DNA of 64,000 nucleotides from Cyanobium gracile PCC 6307 (GCF_000316515.1 NC_019675.1:3160001-3224000); one strand, 5' to 3'. Shown: positions 1-9,999, counted from the stretch's first letter. Notes: a model not told the origin generated them from the sequence alone. A program made the numbers and translations.

Positions 1-530
1 AAATCGGTTTCGGTCCACTGGCTGAGGAACACGTTGTCATTCTCGACGCTGACGTGGGCCAGGGCCAGGGAGAGGGGGGCCGGGCCGCGCACCACCTTGC
101 CGGTGGCGTCGTACTGGCTGCCGTGGCAGGGGCAGATGAAGCGGTTGGCGCCGCTGTTCCAGGGCACCACACAGCCCAGGTGGGTGCAGATGGCGTTGAT
201 GCCGTAGTCGCCGATGGCCTCGCCACCCTCCACCAGCAGGTAGGTGGGGTCACCCTTGAGGCCCTGCACCAGGCTGCGGTCACCCTCCTTGTGGCTGGCC
301 AGCCAGCCGGTGGCGGTGACGCTGTTGCCCAGCTCGTCCTTGGCGGTCACGCCGCCACCGCTGCCCGCGGCCTTGGGGGGGATGAAGTAGTTGACGACCG
401 GGTAGAGGGCACCCAGGGCCACCCCCGTGACGGAGCCGAAGGTCAGCAGGTTCATGAACTGGCGGCGGCCCATGCCGGGCACATCACCAGAGGCACCGCC
501 GTTCGAGGAGGCCGCAGGGATCTGGGTCAT
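1..530 (-). CDS. petC: Cytochrome b6f Rieske iron-sulfur subunit (partial, C-terminus outside window)
   Basis: Rieske [2Fe-2S] subunit of the thylakoid cytochrome b6f complex, which oxidises plastoquinol and passes electrons to cytochrome f. The first 176 residues are visible. A twin-arginine GRRQF at residues 21-25 is followed by one hydrophobic anchor (about 28-50) and a Gly-rich hinge. The cluster motifs are complete: CTHLGC (ligands C115 and H117) and CPCHGS (ligands C133 and H136), with C120 and C135 able to form the structural disulfide. The ATG at 530 gives the expected N-terminus. In cyanobacteria petA usually follows petC, which would lie beyond position 1; that is inference. Confidence 0.97.
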   Translation of the reverse strand, partial: MTQIPAASSNGGASGDVPGMGRRQFMNLLTFGSVTGVALGALYPVVNYFIPPKAAGSGGGVTAKDELGNSVTATGWLASHKEGDRSLVQGLKGDPTYLLVEGGEAIGDYGINAICTHLGCVVPWNSGANRFICPCHGSQYDATGKVVRGPAPLSLALAHVSVENDNVFLSQWTETD

Positions 531-656
531 AGGGAACGGCGCGGTGTGACCGATTGACGTGGCGCCCATTATGAACCTTGCCCTTCCCGCCCCGGGTCCG
601 AGCCGCACCCGGCCGAGGCCGGCTGCAACATGCTGTTGTGGAGTGTGCCGTCCGCC

Positions 657-986
657 ATGACCTCACCGGAACCGCTGCGGCGGGAGGAACTGCTGGAACT
701 GCTGCGGAGCCGCTGGCAGGCCTCCTATGACCTGCAGCTGGTGCAGCGTCGCGGCCGCCTCTATCTTCATGTGATGTGGGGCTATCTCGAGCAGCAGTCC
801 TTCCCGCTCACCCCCGAGGCCTACGAGGCGCACCTCGAGGAGCTGGTGGGCTCCCTCAACGGCCTCGGGGTGGCGTCCCAGGTGCGCCAGTGGCTGCGGA
901 CCACCACCGACAAGCCACGGCTGGGCAAGGCCCTCTCCCTGCCCCTGGAGCTGCCGTCAGGGCGCGCCAGCGAGTTCATGCTCTGA
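657..986 (+). CDS. DUF3067 family protein
   Basis: Conserved cyanobacterial/plastid protein of 109 aa, matching my recall of DUF3067; no biochemical role can be read from the sequence. It is soluble, without signal peptide or membrane segment, and begins with a charged helical stretch ([10 protein letters not shown]), followed by [10 protein letters not shown], the part I regard as the family signature. The ATG at 657 was preferred to an in-frame TTG at 630 because upstream residues look non-coding. It is divergent from petC and convergent with tatC, whose stop lies 23 bp downstream. Confidence 0.75.
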   Translation: MTSPEPLRREELLELLRSRWQASYDLQLVQRRGRLYLHVMWGYLEQQSFPLTPEAYEAHLEELVGSLNGLGVASQVRQWLRTTTDKPRLGKALSLPLELPSGRASEFML

Positions 987-1008
987 GCCTCGCCGGGGAG
1001 CCGGCGGT

Positions 1009-1779
1009 TCAGGCGGAGGGGGACGGGGAGGGCCGCAGCCCCTCGGCCAGGGCCACCAGGGCCACCCCCAGCAGATAGAGCGCCGTGATCGCGCCGGTGA
1101 GCAGCAGCATCGTGATCGGGTCGGTGGAGGGGGTCAGCACCGCCCCGGCCAGGGCCGCCACCAGCACCACCCAGCGCCAGGCGCCCAGCATGGTGCGCCA
1201 GTCGATCAGGCCCAGGGCGCCCAGCAGCAGCTGCAGCACCGGCAGCTGGAAGGCCAGGGCCGTGGCCACCATCAGCAGCAGCACGAAGTCGAGATAGCGC
1301 TCGATCGACCAGATCGGCTCCACCACATCGGCCCCGTAGGACACCAGGAAGCGCAGGGCCGCCGGGACAAGGGCCCACCAGGCGAAGGCCAGACCGGCCG
1401 CGAACAGCACCGTGGAGCCGGCGACGGCGGGGGCCACCAGCCGCCGCTCCCGCCGGGTCAGCCCCGGCAGCACGAAGGCCAGGATCTCGAAGATCACGTA
1501 GGGCAGGGCCAGGGTGAGCCCCGCATAGCCGGCCACCTTCAGCGACACGAACAGGAATTCGCCCGGGGCCAGCTGCAGGAAGCGGATCCCCTCGGCCGGC
1601 ACCTCCAGCAGCCGCACCAGGGGCCGCACCGCCACCAGACAGGCGGCGGCGCCGACCACCACCGCCAGCAGGCTGCGAAGCACCCGCCGGCGGAGCTCCT
1701 CGAGGTGCTCCACCAGGCTCATGTGCACCTCGCCGGGGAACTCGCCGGGGAAAGTGTCCTCGGGGATGGGGTCGCTCAT
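1009..1779 (-). CDS. tatC: Sec-independent protein translocase TatC
   Basis: Multi-spanning core of the twin-arginine translocase, which receives folded precursors such as the Rieske protein made from the neighbouring petC. The 256-aa product has the conserved N-terminal MSLVEHLEELRRRVL motif after a short acidic extension, then six hydrophobic segments, matching TatC length and topology. Its start codon overlaps the stop of the upstream NFACT gene by 4 nt (ATGA), so the two are probably translationally coupled. TatA/TatB partners are not in the window. Confidence 0.95.
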   Translation of the reverse strand: MSDPIPEDTFPGEFPGEVHMSLVEHLEELRRRVLRSLLAVVVGAAACLVAVRPLVRLLEVPAEGIRFLQLAPGEFLFVSLKVAGYAGLTLALPYVIFEILAFVLPGLTRRERRLVAPAVAGSTVLFAAGLAFAWWALVPAALRFLVSYGADVVEPIWSIERYLDFVLLLMVATALAFQLPVLQLLLGALGLIDWRTMLGAWRWVVLVAALAGAVLTPSTDPITMLLLTGAITALYLLGVALVALAEGLRPSPSPSA

Positions 1780-3452
1780 GTCCGTTCCGTCTCCGGCAGC
1801 CTAGGGGGCGCGGCCAGGAGGCCAGCGGCCCGCTCGGGCACCGCCCACAGCACCTCGCCCCCCCGGTGGCGCACCGTGCCGGGGCCGGCGCCGGCGATGC
1901 GCTGCAGATCCGTGGTCGGCACCATCACCACTGGCACCCGGCCGTTGGCCCGGCCGCGGCTGAAGTGGGCCGCCAGGTCGGCCGCCTCCCGCAGGTCCGC
2001 CTCGCCGGGGGTGCCCTCCGAGCCTTTGAGCACCACGTGGCTGCCCGGACACTCCTGGGCATGGAACCAGAGGTCGCCGCGCCGGGCCTGCTGCAGGCTG
2101 ATCCATTCGTTCTGGTGATGGTTGCGACCCACTTGCAGCCGCAGGCCACCGCTGCTGCGCAGCTCCAGCGGGGCCGGCGCGCTCCCGGCCGCCCCCCGCC
2201 GCACCCGCCGGGACGGCCCCGGCCCCTGGCCCTCCCGGGCGGGCAGCAGGACGGGGAGGTCCTCCTCCACGGCGGCGAGCTGGGCCCCGTTCTCCGCCTG
2301 TTCCAGGAAGGTGAGGCTGGCTTCAATGGCGGCCAGTCGCTGCTGGTGCAGCTCCAACCGCGGGGTGATCGCGGCGACGGAACGCCGCAGCTTGCGGGCC
2401 CGGCGGTACAGCCGCTGGGCTTCGTCGATCTGCTCCCGCGACGGCGACGGCAGGCTGAGCAGGCCGTCCGCCTGGCGCTGCATCGCGTCACTGCCGGGCA
2501 CGGCCTCCAGCAGGCTCTGCTGCTGGTCGGCGTTGCGGCGCTCCCGGGCCGCGGCGTTCAGCAGCCGCTGCCGCAGGCTCGCCCGCCGCTGCTCCAGCTC
2601 CCGGCGCCCCAGGCGATCGGCGTAGTAACCCGCCAGCCCCCGGTTGATCGCCCAGTCGTCGTCAGCGGTTGGCGGCCCTTCGGGGTCCCAGCAGCGGTAG
2701 TCGCTGGGGCCGCCCCAGCCCAGCTGGAAGCGTTCCTCGGCCACCGTCTCCAGCCAGAGCCGCCAGCGTTTCCAGAGCCGCTGCCAGGCCTCCGCCTCCA
2801 GGACCTGCACCGGCCGAGCCAGCCCGTCCTGCGCCAGCTGGCGGGCCAGAGCCGGGCCGATCCCCTGATAGGCGCCCATCAGGGCCTCACCGACCGTCTG
2901 GGGCAGCAGGCCCAGGCGCCGCCGCCAGGAGGCGGCATCCTCCTCCAGCCGGGGCGGCTCGCCGGCCATGGGCGGTGGCGGCTGGTAGGGATCGCCGGTG
3001 CCGATCGGCCGCAGACGCGACCGGTCCTGGCGCACCTGGCGGGCCAGGGCGATCACCCGCTGGTCTTCGTCCAGCAGGAACAGGTTGCTGTGGCGCCCCA
3101 TCAGCTCCAGCACCAGCTGCCTCCGGATCGGCTCGCCGGGCCTGGGGGCGAAGCCCAGGGTCACCACCCGCTCCCAGCCCTGCTGCTCCAGGCTCACCAG
3201 GGCCAGGCCCCGCAGGCCGTGCTGCAGCTGCTGGGCCAGGGTGCTGCCCTCCCCCTGCTTCAGGGGCGGCTCGACCACCAGCAGGCGCGGGGCCTCCGCC
3301 AGCCAGCTGAGCTCCAGCCAGAGGGTGCCCCGCAGGCTGCGCAGGCCCAGCTGCAGGCGGTGGGCGTCAGGCTGCTGGGCCTTCTCGAAACGGCTGGGCA
3401 GCAGGCCGCGGCGCATCTCGGCCAGCACGGCGCGCAGGCTGGTCACATCCAT
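1776..3452 (-). CDS. NFACT/RqcH-like ribosome quality control protein
   Basis: Homologue of the RqcH/Rqc2/NEMF family, which binds peptidyl-tRNA on stalled 50S subunits and adds alanine tails to the nascent chain. Order: NFACT-N domain with LELMGRHSN (about residues 115-123), helix-hairpin-helix and long charged coiled coil in the middle, then C-terminal NFACT-R (DUF814) with [17 protein letters not shown]. Starting at the ATG at 3452 gives 558 aa; an ATG nine codons upstream is the alternative. The family's functional Asp-Arg pair appears here as Glu94-Arg95. It is the first gene of a pair with tatC. Older annotations call it fibronectin-binding protein. Confidence 0.88.
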   Translation of the reverse strand: MDVTSLRAVLAEMRRGLLPSRFEKAQQPDAHRLQLGLRSLRGTLWLELSWLAEAPRLLVVEPPLKQGEGSTLAQQLQHGLRGLALVSLEQQGWERVVTLGFAPRPGEPIRRQLVLELMGRHSNLFLLDEDQRVIALARQVRQDRSRLRPIGTGDPYQPPPPMAGEPPRLEEDAASWRRRLGLLPQTVGEALMGAYQGIGPALARQLAQDGLARPVQVLEAEAWQRLWKRWRLWLETVAEERFQLGWGGPSDYRCWDPEGPPTADDDWAINRGLAGYYADRLGRRELEQRRASLRQRLLNAAARERRNADQQQSLLEAVPGSDAMQRQADGLLSLPSPSREQIDEAQRLYRRARKLRRSVAAITPRLELHQQRLAAIEASLTFLEQAENGAQLAAVEEDLPVLLPAREGQGPGPSRRVRRGAAGSAPAPLELRSSGGLRLQVGRNHHQNEWISLQQARRGDLWFHAQECPGSHVVLKGSEGTPGEADLREAADLAAHFSRGRANGRVPVVMVPTTDLQRIAGAGPGTVRHRGGEVLWAVPERAAGLLAAPPRLPETERT

Positions 3453-3540
3453 GGCCTGGATGGACGGGGATGGGGCCATCGCCTCCTCTCTCGCCTCAGA
3501 TGCAGTCCACCCCTACTGTGCGCCCCAGCGCCAGCGATCC

Positions 3541-4116
3541 ATGGACTCCCCCCCCTCCAGTGGCCGGCTCACGGTGATCACCGGCCCCAGCGGGGTGGGT
3601 AAGGGGACCCTCGTGTCCCGGCTGCTGCAGCGGCACCCCGCCCTGTGGCTGTCCGTCTCGGCCACCACCCGTTCGCCCCGGCCCGGAGAGAGCGACGGTC
3701 AGCACTACTTCTTCCTGACGCGCCCCGACTTCGAAGCCCAGGTGGCCGGCGGAGGCTTCCTGGAGTGGGCCGAGTTCGCGGGCCACCTCTACGGCACCCC
3801 CCGGGGCCCGGTGGAGGCCCACCTCGCCCAGGGGCGGCCGGTGCTGCTGGAGATCGAGCTGGAAGGAGCCCGCCAGGTGCGTCGCACCTTCCCCGCGGCC
3901 TTCCAGGTGCTGATCAAGCCGCCCAGCTTCGAGGAGCTGGAACGCCGCATCCGCGGCCGTGGCACCGACAGCGACGAGGCGATCACGCGGCGGCTGGCGC
4001 GGGCCCGCGAGGAACTCACGGCCGAAGCGGAGTTCGATGCCGTCCTGGTGAACGCCGACCTCGGCGAGGCCCTGCAGGAGCTGGAGCGGCTGCTGGGACT
4101 GGGCGACGCCGTCTGA
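3541..4116 (+). CDS. gmk: Guanylate kinase
   Basis: Phosphorylates GMP to GDP with ATP in nucleotide salvage and synthesis. The 191-aa product carries the P-loop GPSGVGKGT at residues 15-23, the GMP-binding [11 protein letters not shown] region and the lid with Arg-rich [10 protein letters not shown]. Length is normal for the family. The ATG at 3541 directly precedes the P-loop domain; the open frame continues far upstream but only antisense to the NFACT gene. Divergent from that gene with an 88-bp spacer. Confidence 0.96.
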   Translation: MDSPPSSGRLTVITGPSGVGKGTLVSRLLQRHPALWLSVSATTRSPRPGESDGQHYFFLTRPDFEAQVAGGGFLEWAEFAGHLYGTPRGPVEAHLAQGRPVLLEIELEGARQVRRTFPAAFQVLIKPPSFEELERRIRGRGTDSDEAITRRLARAREELTAEAEFDAVLVNADLGEALQELERLLGLGDAV

Positions 4117-4129
4117 ACCTCCAGCCATG

Positions 4130-4156
4130 AAAAAAGCGGCCCGTGCGAGGGCCGCT
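4130..4156 (-). terminator. Rho-independent terminator of psaF-psaJ
   Basis: On the minus strand a perfect 8-bp stem (AGCGGCCC/GGGCCGCT) with a 6-nt loop is followed by six T residues, 30 bp past the psaJ stop. The plus side of the hairpin has no T-run, so it serves the psaFJ transcript rather than gmk. Confidence 0.9.
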
Positions 4157-4186
4157 GGCGGCGATTGATCCGGCCGGATGCGGTCG

Positions 4187-4303
4187 TCAGAGGGGGTGAA
4201 TGATCAAGTCAGGGAAGAAGCGGAAGACTTCAATCGTGATGCCTGCGGTCAGGGTGAACCAGACGGCGGCCACGACGGGAGCGGTGGTGAGGAATTTCTT
4301 CAT
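4187..4303 (-). CDS. psaJ: Photosystem I reaction centre subunit IX
   Basis: A 38-aa single-span thylakoid protein that sits beside PsaF at the edge of photosystem I and stabilises it. The translation has [11 protein letters not shown], one membrane helix, then the conserved [10 protein letters not shown] end, typical of PsaJ. It begins 11 bp after the psaF stop, the standard psaF-psaJ order, and is followed by the terminator at 4130-4156. Confidence 0.95.
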   Translation of the reverse strand: MKKFLTTAPVVAAVWFTLTAGITIEVFRFFPDLIIHPL

Positions 4304-4314
4304 GGCTGTTGGAA

Positions 4315-4824
4315 TCAGCGGGGGGAAACGGTGACTTTGGAGTCGGATTCCACCAGAGCTCCGCTGGTGAACTCCTTGAGGGCCGCCAGGGGCCAGACGG
4401 CCGCTGCCAGGGTGGTCTTGAAGGCCAGGGGCAGATCGATCTGGATCTCGCGCATGGTGGCGTCCTTGCTGCCGCGGATGGCCATCAGGTAGCCGCGGCC
4501 GGCCCAGCCGATCGTGCCGGCGATGTAGAGGAACAGCAGGCCCGGGATCGTGAAGTCACCGGCGTGGCTCCAGCGGCCGTCGGTGATCAGGTGGGGCAGG
4601 CCATCGGTGCCACAGAGGGCCTGCCCGTAGTACGCGAATCGGGCCTTGGCCTGATCCGTGCTGGCAGCGGCGGCACGCTGCTGGAAGCGGGGGGTCTCGC
4701 TGCAGGGGGTGAGTCCGCCGATGTCGGCCCGGGCCGAGGGGGCGAAGCCGAACAGCAGGAACACGGACGTCACCAGGGCGAAGGCCCGGATGGCGAAGGA
4801 ACGACTGGAGAGAAGACGGCGCAT
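4315..4824 (-). CDS. psaF: Photosystem I subunit III (plastocyanin/cytochrome c6 docking)
   Basis: Lumen-facing PSI subunit with one or two membrane segments. The 169-aa product starts with a Sec signal peptide ending PSARA at residue 33, giving mature DIGGLTPC. Two cysteines (in LTPC and ALCG) can form the lumenal disulfide, and the hydrophobic segment [19 protein letters not shown] forms the PSI anchor. The ATG at 4824 is the only start giving a correct signal peptide. It is cotranscribed with psaJ and divergent from tsaD, with both promoters within 73 bp. Confidence 0.96.
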   Translation of the reverse strand: MRRLLSSRSFAIRAFALVTSVFLLFGFAPSARADIGGLTPCSETPRFQQRAAAASTDQAKARFAYYGQALCGTDGLPHLITDGRWSHAGDFTIPGLLFLYIAGTIGWAGRGYLMAIRGSKDATMREIQIDLPLAFKTTLAAAVWPLAALKEFTSGALVESDSKVTVSPR

Positions 4825-4897
4825 GGAGAGGGGCCGCGGGGGAACTGCCGCGGGGCAGGATGGCTCGTGCGGACAGTAGGGGAGCTCTTCCGGGAGC

Positions 4898-5953
4898 ATG
4901 CGCACGGTTCTGGCCCTCGAAACAAGTTGTGACGAGTCGGCGGCGGCGATCGTGGCCGGTCGGCGGGTCCTGGCGGGGGCCGTGGCCTCCCAGATGGAGG
5001 AGCACGCCCGCTGGGGCGGGGTGGTGCCGGAGATCGCCTCGCGCCGCCATGTGGAGGCGCTGCCGGCCCTGATCGCCCGGGTGCTGGAGGAGAGCGGCGT
5101 GGCCATGGCCGACCTTGATGCCGTCGCCGCCACGGTCGCCCCCGGCCTGGCCGGGGCCCTGCTGGTGGGGTCGGTCACGGCCCGTACCCTGGCGCGGCTG
5201 CACCGCAAGCCCTTCCTGGGGGTGCATCACCTGGAGGGGCATCTCTGCTCGGTGCACCTGGGCGATCCCCTGCCGGAAGGTCCGTACCTGGTGCTGCTGG
5301 TCAGCGGCGGCCACACCGAGCTGATCCGCGTCGATGGCCCCGGTGCCTACACCCGCCTGGGCCGCAGCCGCGACGATGCGGCCGGTGAATGCTTCGACAA
5401 GGTGGCCCGGCTGCTCGGGCTGGGCTATCCGGGCGGACCGGCGATCGAGGCGGCGGCGGCCGGTGGCGACCCTGGCCGCTTCCGCTTTCCCAAGGGGAGG
5501 GTCTCCCTTGCCGAGGGGGGCTTCCATCCCTATGACCTCAGCTTCAGCGGCCTCAAGACGGCGGTGCTGCGCCAGGTGCAGCGGCTCGCTGGCGAGGGCG
5601 CTCCGCTGCCCGTGACCGACCTGGCGGCGAGCTTCGAGCAGGGGGTGGCCGAGGTGCTGGTGGAGCGCAGCTGCCGCTGCGCCGTCGAGGCGGGCCTGGA
5701 GACGGTGGTGCTGGTGGGGGGCGTGGCCGCCAACCGGCGCCTGCGCCGCCTGATGGCGGAGGCCACCGCCGCCCGCGGCCTGTCCTGGCGCGTCGCGCCC
5801 CTGGCCTACTGCACCGACAACGCCGCCATGGTGGGCCTGGCGGCGGTCGAGCGGCTCGAGGCGGGGGGGAGCAGCAGGATCAGCCTGGGGGTGGCGGCCC
5901 GGCTCCCCCTGGAGCAGGCCGGTGGGCTCTATGCACCACAGCCCCCCTTTTGA
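4898..5953 (+). CDS. tsaD: tRNA N6-adenosine threonylcarbamoyltransferase
   Basis: Transfers the threonylcarbamoyl group to A37 of ANN-decoding tRNAs, acting with TsaB and TsaE. The 351-aa product opens with [10 protein letters not shown], contains the iron-binding HHLEGH motif and the ASKHA ATP-binding signatures LLVSGGHTE and [11 protein letters not shown]. Full length for the family. The ATG at 4898 lies directly before the conserved strand. Earlier annotations call it Gcp, a sialoglycoprotease. Confidence 0.97.
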   Translation: MRTVLALETSCDESAAAIVAGRRVLAGAVASQMEEHARWGGVVPEIASRRHVEALPALIARVLEESGVAMADLDAVAATVAPGLAGALLVGSVTARTLARLHRKPFLGVHHLEGHLCSVHLGDPLPEGPYLVLLVSGGHTELIRVDGPGAYTRLGRSRDDAAGECFDKVARLLGLGYPGGPAIEAAAAGGDPGRFRFPKGRVSLAEGGFHPYDLSFSGLKTAVLRQVQRLAGEGAPLPVTDLAASFEQGVAEVLVERSCRCAVEAGLETVVLVGGVAANRRLRRLMAEATAARGLSWRVAPLAYCTDNAAMVGLAAVERLEAGGSSRISLGVAARLPLEQAGGLYAPQPPF

Positions 5954-5992
5954 TGCCCTTAAGGTGTGTGGATCGCTTTAACCTCTGGCCCC

Positions 5993-6190
5993 ATGGCCCC
6001 CGCGAATCCCCTGCCCCTCGAGCAGGTCGAATCCTCCCTCAGCGACGCGGAACCCGTGTCCCAGCAGGAGCTCAACGCCTGGCGGCGGGGCTTCACGCCC
6101 CAGGCCGAGATCTGGAATGGCCGTCTGGCCATGCTCGGGCTTTCCGTGGGTCTGGGTGTCCTGCTCCTGGTGCGGCTGGTCGGAGGCTGA
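5993..6190 (+). CDS. hli: High-light-inducible protein (Hlip/SCP)
   Basis: Single-helix, chlorophyll a/b-binding-like stress protein of 65 aa that binds pigment near photosystem II assembly intermediates and dissipates energy. The diagnostic Hlip core is present: AEIWNGRLAMLGL followed by a hydrophobic helix to the C-terminus, where Glu, Asn and Arg coordinate and brace chlorophyll. The ATG at 5993 was preferred to an upstream in-frame ATG because it gives the usual N-terminal extension. It lies 39 bp after tsaD, so part of its expression may be read-through. Confidence 0.93.
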   Translation: MAPANPLPLEQVESSLSDAEPVSQQELNAWRRGFTPQAEIWNGRLAMLGLSVGLGVLLLVRLVGG

Positions 6191-6229
6191 GTTAAGACAC
6201 GCGCCCGCTGCGGTCGCGTTTCCCCGGCT

Positions 6230-7384
6230 TCAGGTTCGACCTCGCAGCGTCTGGGCAAGTTCGCCAGGTCTGAGGCTGGCGGCGAGGGCCTCCTCTGCGT
6301 GAACCCTGCCGGCGGACACCAGATTCGCCAGGTACTGGTTGGACGTGATCATGCCGTCGAACCCGCTGCGGGCCATGATCGCTTCGATCTCATCAAGATT
6401 GGCCCGCAGGATGTAGTCCTTGCACGCATCCGTGTTGATGAAGACGTCGTGGTACGAGGCCCTTTTGCCATCCACCGTCTTGACCAGGCCCTGGGAGATC
6501 ACCCCCAGGAGCGAATCGGCCACCGAACGCCGGACGATCTCCTGTTCGTCGGGGGGATACATGCCCAGCATCCGCTCGACGGAGCGCACCGCCGAGTTGG
6601 TGTGCAGGGTTCCCAGCAGCAGGTGTCCGGTCTGGGAGGCTTCGATTGCGGTGGTGAGGGTGTCCTGGTCACGGATCTCCCCCACCAGGATCACGTCGGG
6701 ATCCTCCCGCAGGGCAGCACGGAGGGCGGTCTTGAAGTGGCGGGTGTGGCTGCCCAGCTCCCTCTGGCGGATCAGGGACTGGCGGCTCTGATGCACGAAT
6801 TCGACCGGATCCTCGATGGTGAGGATGTGGCGCTTCATCGTGCGGTTGATGTGGTCGATCACCGCGGCCAGGGTGGTGCTCTTGCCTGATCCCGTCGGGC
6901 CGGTGACCAGCAGCATGCCCTTGGGACGCTGGGCCAGATCCTTGAGCACCGGCGGCAGATTGAGTTCGTCGATGGTGGAGATGGCCTGGGGAATCAACCG
7001 CAGGACCATGGCCGGACCCTGCAGGGATTCGAGCAGGTTGATGCGCACCCGAACGAAACCGAAGGCGAAGGAGCCGTCGTATTCCTTCTGCTGGAAGAAA
7101 CGATCGATCTGGGCCGGCTCCAGGATCTCCCGCAGCCAGTCGCGGAAGGTGTTGCCGTCGGTCACGCCCAGACCGGCCAGGATCATGTCGCCGCGGCTGC
7201 GGAACCGTGGCTCCTCCCCGACGCCGAGGTGGATGTCGGAGAAGTTGCGCTCGTAGGCCACCCGAACGATCTGCTCCAGGGTCGGCGGGGATCCACCCTC
7301 CGCCGACATCGGCATCGCTTCAGCGAAAAGGGAGGCCCTTGTCTGAACACCCACGGGGGGCGGCGGCGGTGGCGGGTGGGACAT
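6230..7384 (-). CDS. pilT: Twitching motility ATPase PilT
   Basis: Hexameric cytoplasmic retraction ATPase of type IV pili. The 384-aa product has a Pro-rich N-terminal tail (seven consecutive prolines near residue 4), then the PilT N-domain and the RecA-like core: Walker A GPTGSGKST, Asp box ILTIEDPVEF, Walker B VILVGEIRD and His box LLGTLHT. The ATG at 7384 was chosen because residues upstream look non-coding. Other pilus genes are absent from the window. In picocyanobacteria PilT-like proteins may serve DNA uptake; that is inference. Confidence 0.92.
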   Translation of the reverse strand: MSHPPPPPPPVGVQTRASLFAEAMPMSAEGGSPPTLEQIVRVAYERNFSDIHLGVGEEPRFRSRGDMILAGLGVTDGNTFRDWLREILEPAQIDRFFQQKEYDGSFAFGFVRVRINLLESLQGPAMVLRLIPQAISTIDELNLPPVLKDLAQRPKGMLLVTGPTGSGKSTTLAAVIDHINRTMKRHILTIEDPVEFVHQSRQSLIRQRELGSHTRHFKTALRAALREDPDVILVGEIRDQDTLTTAIEASQTGHLLLGTLHTNSAVRSVERMLGMYPPDEQEIVRRSVADSLLGVISQGLVKTVDGKRASYHDVFINTDACKDYILRANLDEIEAIMARSGFDGMITSNQYLANLVSAGRVHAEEALAASLRPGELAQTLRGRT

Positions 7385-7557
7385 CGAGGGACGCGGCTGG
7401 AGCGCGGGGCGATCCCGCTGGTGGAATCCGTTGGGCGAAGCTGCCGAAGGTTTGGACGAATCCGCCGAAGGCTGTGTCGTTCCGGGTCGGATCCTAGGGG
7501 CGGATTTCGATCTGTGGACCGGGGCGGCGAGCGGTGCCCCGCCTGGCGGGGGAAGCG

Positions 7558-8721
7558 ATGAACCCAGGCTGCCTAGGATCCTCCGATCCGCGTCGGCCCG
7601 TGTCCCCACAGCCTCTGGTCAGCATCGTTCTGGGTACGCGCCCCGAGGCCATCAAGCTGGCTCCGGTGATCCTGGCCTTCCAGCGGTCGCCGGACTTCCG
7701 CACCCGCGTGGTCCTCACGGGACAGCACCGCGAGATGGTCACCCAGGTGATGCACCTGTTCGGCCTGGCCGCCGACCATGACCTGGCCCTGATGGCCCCG
7801 AAGCAGACCCTCACCCACGTCACCTGCGCCGCCCTGCAGGGGCTGAAGCAGGAGTTCGAGGCGCACCGCCCCGATCTGGTGCTGGTCCAGGGCGACACCA
7901 CCACCGCCTTCGCCAGCGCCCTGGCCGCCTTCTACGAACAGATCCCCGTCGGCCATGTGGAGGCCGGCCTGCGTACCGACGACCTGCTCGACCCCTTCCC
8001 CGAGGAAGCCAACCGCCGCCTGATCTCCCAGCTGGCCCGCCTCCACTTCGCCCCCACGGCCCAGTCGGCGGCCAACCTGAGGGCCTCGGGGGTGGTGGGG
8101 GAGATCCTCACCACCGGTAACACGGTCATTGATGCCCTGCTGCTCATGGCTCGTTCCGCCCCCGACTGGGACCTGCCCGGCCTCGACTGGCAGAAGCAGC
8201 GGGTGCTGCTGGCCACCGTGCACCGCCGCGAAAACTGGGGGGAGCGTCTCCAGGACATCGGCCGGGGCTTCCTGGCCCTGCTCGAACGCTTCCCCGACAC
8301 CGCCCTGCTGCTGCCGCTGCACCGCAACCCCACGGTGCGGGAGCCCCTGCAGGCCCTGCTGGGTTCCCATCCCCGCGCCTTCCTGATCGAGCCGCTCGAC
8401 TACGACCGGCTGGTGGCGGCGATGCGCGGCTGCACGCTGCTGCTCACCGATTCGGGCGGTCTGCAGGAGGAGGCCCCCGCCCTGGGCAAGCCCGTGCTGG
8501 TGCTGCGCCGCACGACCGAGCGACCCGAAGCGGTGGCGGCGGGCACGGCGAAGCTGATCGGCACCGACAGCGATGCGATCCTCAGCGAGGCCAGCCGCCT
8601 CCTGGAGGACCCGCAGGCCTACGAGGCCATGGCCCACGCCCACAATCCCTTCGGCGATGGGGCGGCCAGCGGCCGGATCGTGGAGGCGGCCCGCCGCTTC
8701 CTGGGCCTGGCTGCCGCCTAG
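7558..8721 (+). CDS. wecB: UDP-N-acetylglucosamine 2-epimerase (non-hydrolysing)
   Basis: Interconverts UDP-GlcNAc and UDP-ManNAc for surface polysaccharide synthesis. GT-B fold protein with the hallmarks GTRPEAIKLAPVI, VQGDTTT, GHVEAGLRT, HRRENWGERL and LLTDSGGLQEEAP. Two starts are plausible: the ATG at 7558 and a GTG at 7600 directly before the first beta strand. The latter gives the more typical N-terminus. Its stop overlaps the stop of the convergent adaptor gene by 4 bp. No WecC or glycan cluster is adjacent. Confidence 0.94.
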   Translation: MNPGCLGSSDPRRPVSPQPLVSIVLGTRPEAIKLAPVILAFQRSPDFRTRVVLTGQHREMVTQVMHLFGLAADHDLALMAPKQTLTHVTCAALQGLKQEFEAHRPDLVLVQGDTTTAFASALAAFYEQIPVGHVEAGLRTDDLLDPFPEEANRRLISQLARLHFAPTAQSAANLRASGVVGEILTTGNTVIDALLLMARSAPDWDLPGLDWQKQRVLLATVHRRENWGERLQDIGRGFLALLERFPDTALLLPLHRNPTVREPLQALLGSHPRAFLIEPLDYDRLVAAMRGCTLLLTDSGGLQEEAPALGKPVLVLRRTTERPEAVAAGTAKLIGTDSDAILSEASRLLEDPQAYEAMAHAHNPFGDGAASGRIVEAARRFLGLAAA

Positions 8722-9776
8722 GGGCGCTTCTTGGCCCAGGGAGGCAGGTCGATGAACACCCGGGTGCCGCTCTCCAGGCCCGAGAGGATCTGGCTGTCCT
8801 TGCCGCTGCTGGCCCCCAGTTCCACCGGCTGGAAGGTGGGTTCCTGGCCCTTGCCCACCAGCAGCACCCCCGGCCGGCCGTCCTCCGTGACGATGGCGAC
8901 GGTGGGCACCACGGTCCGGGCCTGAAGAGTGCCGGTCTGGAAGTCGATGTCGGCGGTCATGCCGATGCGCAGTTCCGGGGCCGGATCGGTCAGCTGGAGC
9001 TTCACCTCGAAGGAGGTGACGTTGTTGGTCTTCACCGCCCTCGGGGCGATCTGGCGCACCGTGGCCTGGAAGCGACGGTCGGGGAAGGCATCGACGCGCA
9101 CGCTGGCGGGCAGGCCCACCCGCAGCCGGCCGATGTCGCTCTCGGGCACCTTGGCGACCACCTCCAGGCCTTCGGAGAGCTCCACGATCGAGGAGCTGGT
9201 GGCGCCGGCGGTGGCCGACGCGGTGGTGGTGGGGGTGACGAAGGCGCCCGGTTCGGCGTAGCGCTGGCTGATCACCCCATCGAAGGGGGCCCGCACGATC
9301 AGTTCGTCCTTCTCCACCATGCGCTGCCGGAGCCGTTGGCGGGCGGCGGCGGTGGCCAGGCGCCGCACCTCCGCCTCCGAGCGGAAGCGATTCATGGTGT
9401 CGAGGCTGATGGCCCCCTGGCGGAACAGGGGTTCGTTGCGGCGCAGCTCGCTGTCGCTGCGGCGCTGCTCCGACTCCGCCGACTGCACATTGGCCTGCAG
9501 TTCCATCAGCCGGTCGCGAAGGTCCCCGTCATCCATCAGGGCCAGGGGCTGGCCCCGGCGCACCGTGTCGCCCTCGTCGACCATCAGCTCCAGCAGCACC
9601 CCCTGACGCTTGGGGCTGACATTCACCCGCTTGACGGCATCGAGCTCGCCGCTGGCGGTGATCACCCCGGGCAGGGATCCCTCGCGGGCCACCACGGTGA
9701 AGGGGGTCAGATCGCGGCCGGCCTGCTGGCGTTGGCGCTGCCAGAGGCCGGCCGCGGCAAGCAGGGCCAGACCCAC
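8718..9776 (-). CDS. HlyD/RND-type periplasmic adaptor (membrane fusion) protein
   Basis: Adaptor subunit of a tripartite exporter (MacA/DevB/HlyD class), linking an inner-membrane pump to an outer-membrane channel. After an N-terminal membrane helix come a lipoyl-like half (GVLLELMVDEGDTVRRGQPL), a helical hairpin around residues 90-130, the second lipoyl half and beta-barrel domains. The GTG at 9776 would clip the membrane helix (upstream codons read LWIGLA), so the true start is probably further upstream, up to about 9900, and is unresolved. The pump partner is not adjacent; the ABC genes at 12-15 kb are candidates only by function. Confidence 0.85.
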   Translation of the reverse strand: MGLALLAAAGLWQRQRQQAGRDLTPFTVVAREGSLPGVITASGELDAVKRVNVSPKRQGVLLELMVDEGDTVRRGQPLALMDDGDLRDRLMELQANVQSAESEQRRSDSELRRNEPLFRQGAISLDTMNRFRSEAEVRRLATAAARQRLRQRMVEKDELIVRAPFDGVISQRYAEPGAFVTPTTTASATAGATSSSIVELSEGLEVVAKVPESDIGRLRVGLPASVRVDAFPDRRFQATVRQIAPRAVKTNNVTSFEVKLQLTDPAPELRIGMTADIDFQTGTLQARTVVPTVAIVTEDGRPGVLLVGKGQEPTFQPVELGASSGKDSQILSGLESGTRVFIDLPPWAKKRP

Positions 9777-9999
9777 CGCCAGGCCGATCCAGAGGCGACG
9801 GCGGCGGCCGCGGCGCCGGCCCTTCGGCGGCGCGGAAGGGGGCAGTGGCGCGTCCCGGGTGGGGGCGGGGGCCGGCGGCAGGGGGGTGATGGCGGGAATG
9901 GGCCGGCGGATCGCTGCCGACAGTTTCGCCTGTCTGCGCGAGGGTTGTGGATGGCGGGTGCCCGAAGGGCCCCGTCCGGGCGCCCCCTACATTTCCCCC

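Noticed and set aside
54-557. Plus-strand 167-codon frame at the window start
   Set aside because: Antisense to petC, whose Rieske motifs are unmistakable.
1866-3602. Long plus-strand open frame of 578 codons
   Set aside because: Exactly antisense to the NFACT gene, with Gln/Pro/Gly-rich composition typical of GC-rich shadows and no family motifs.
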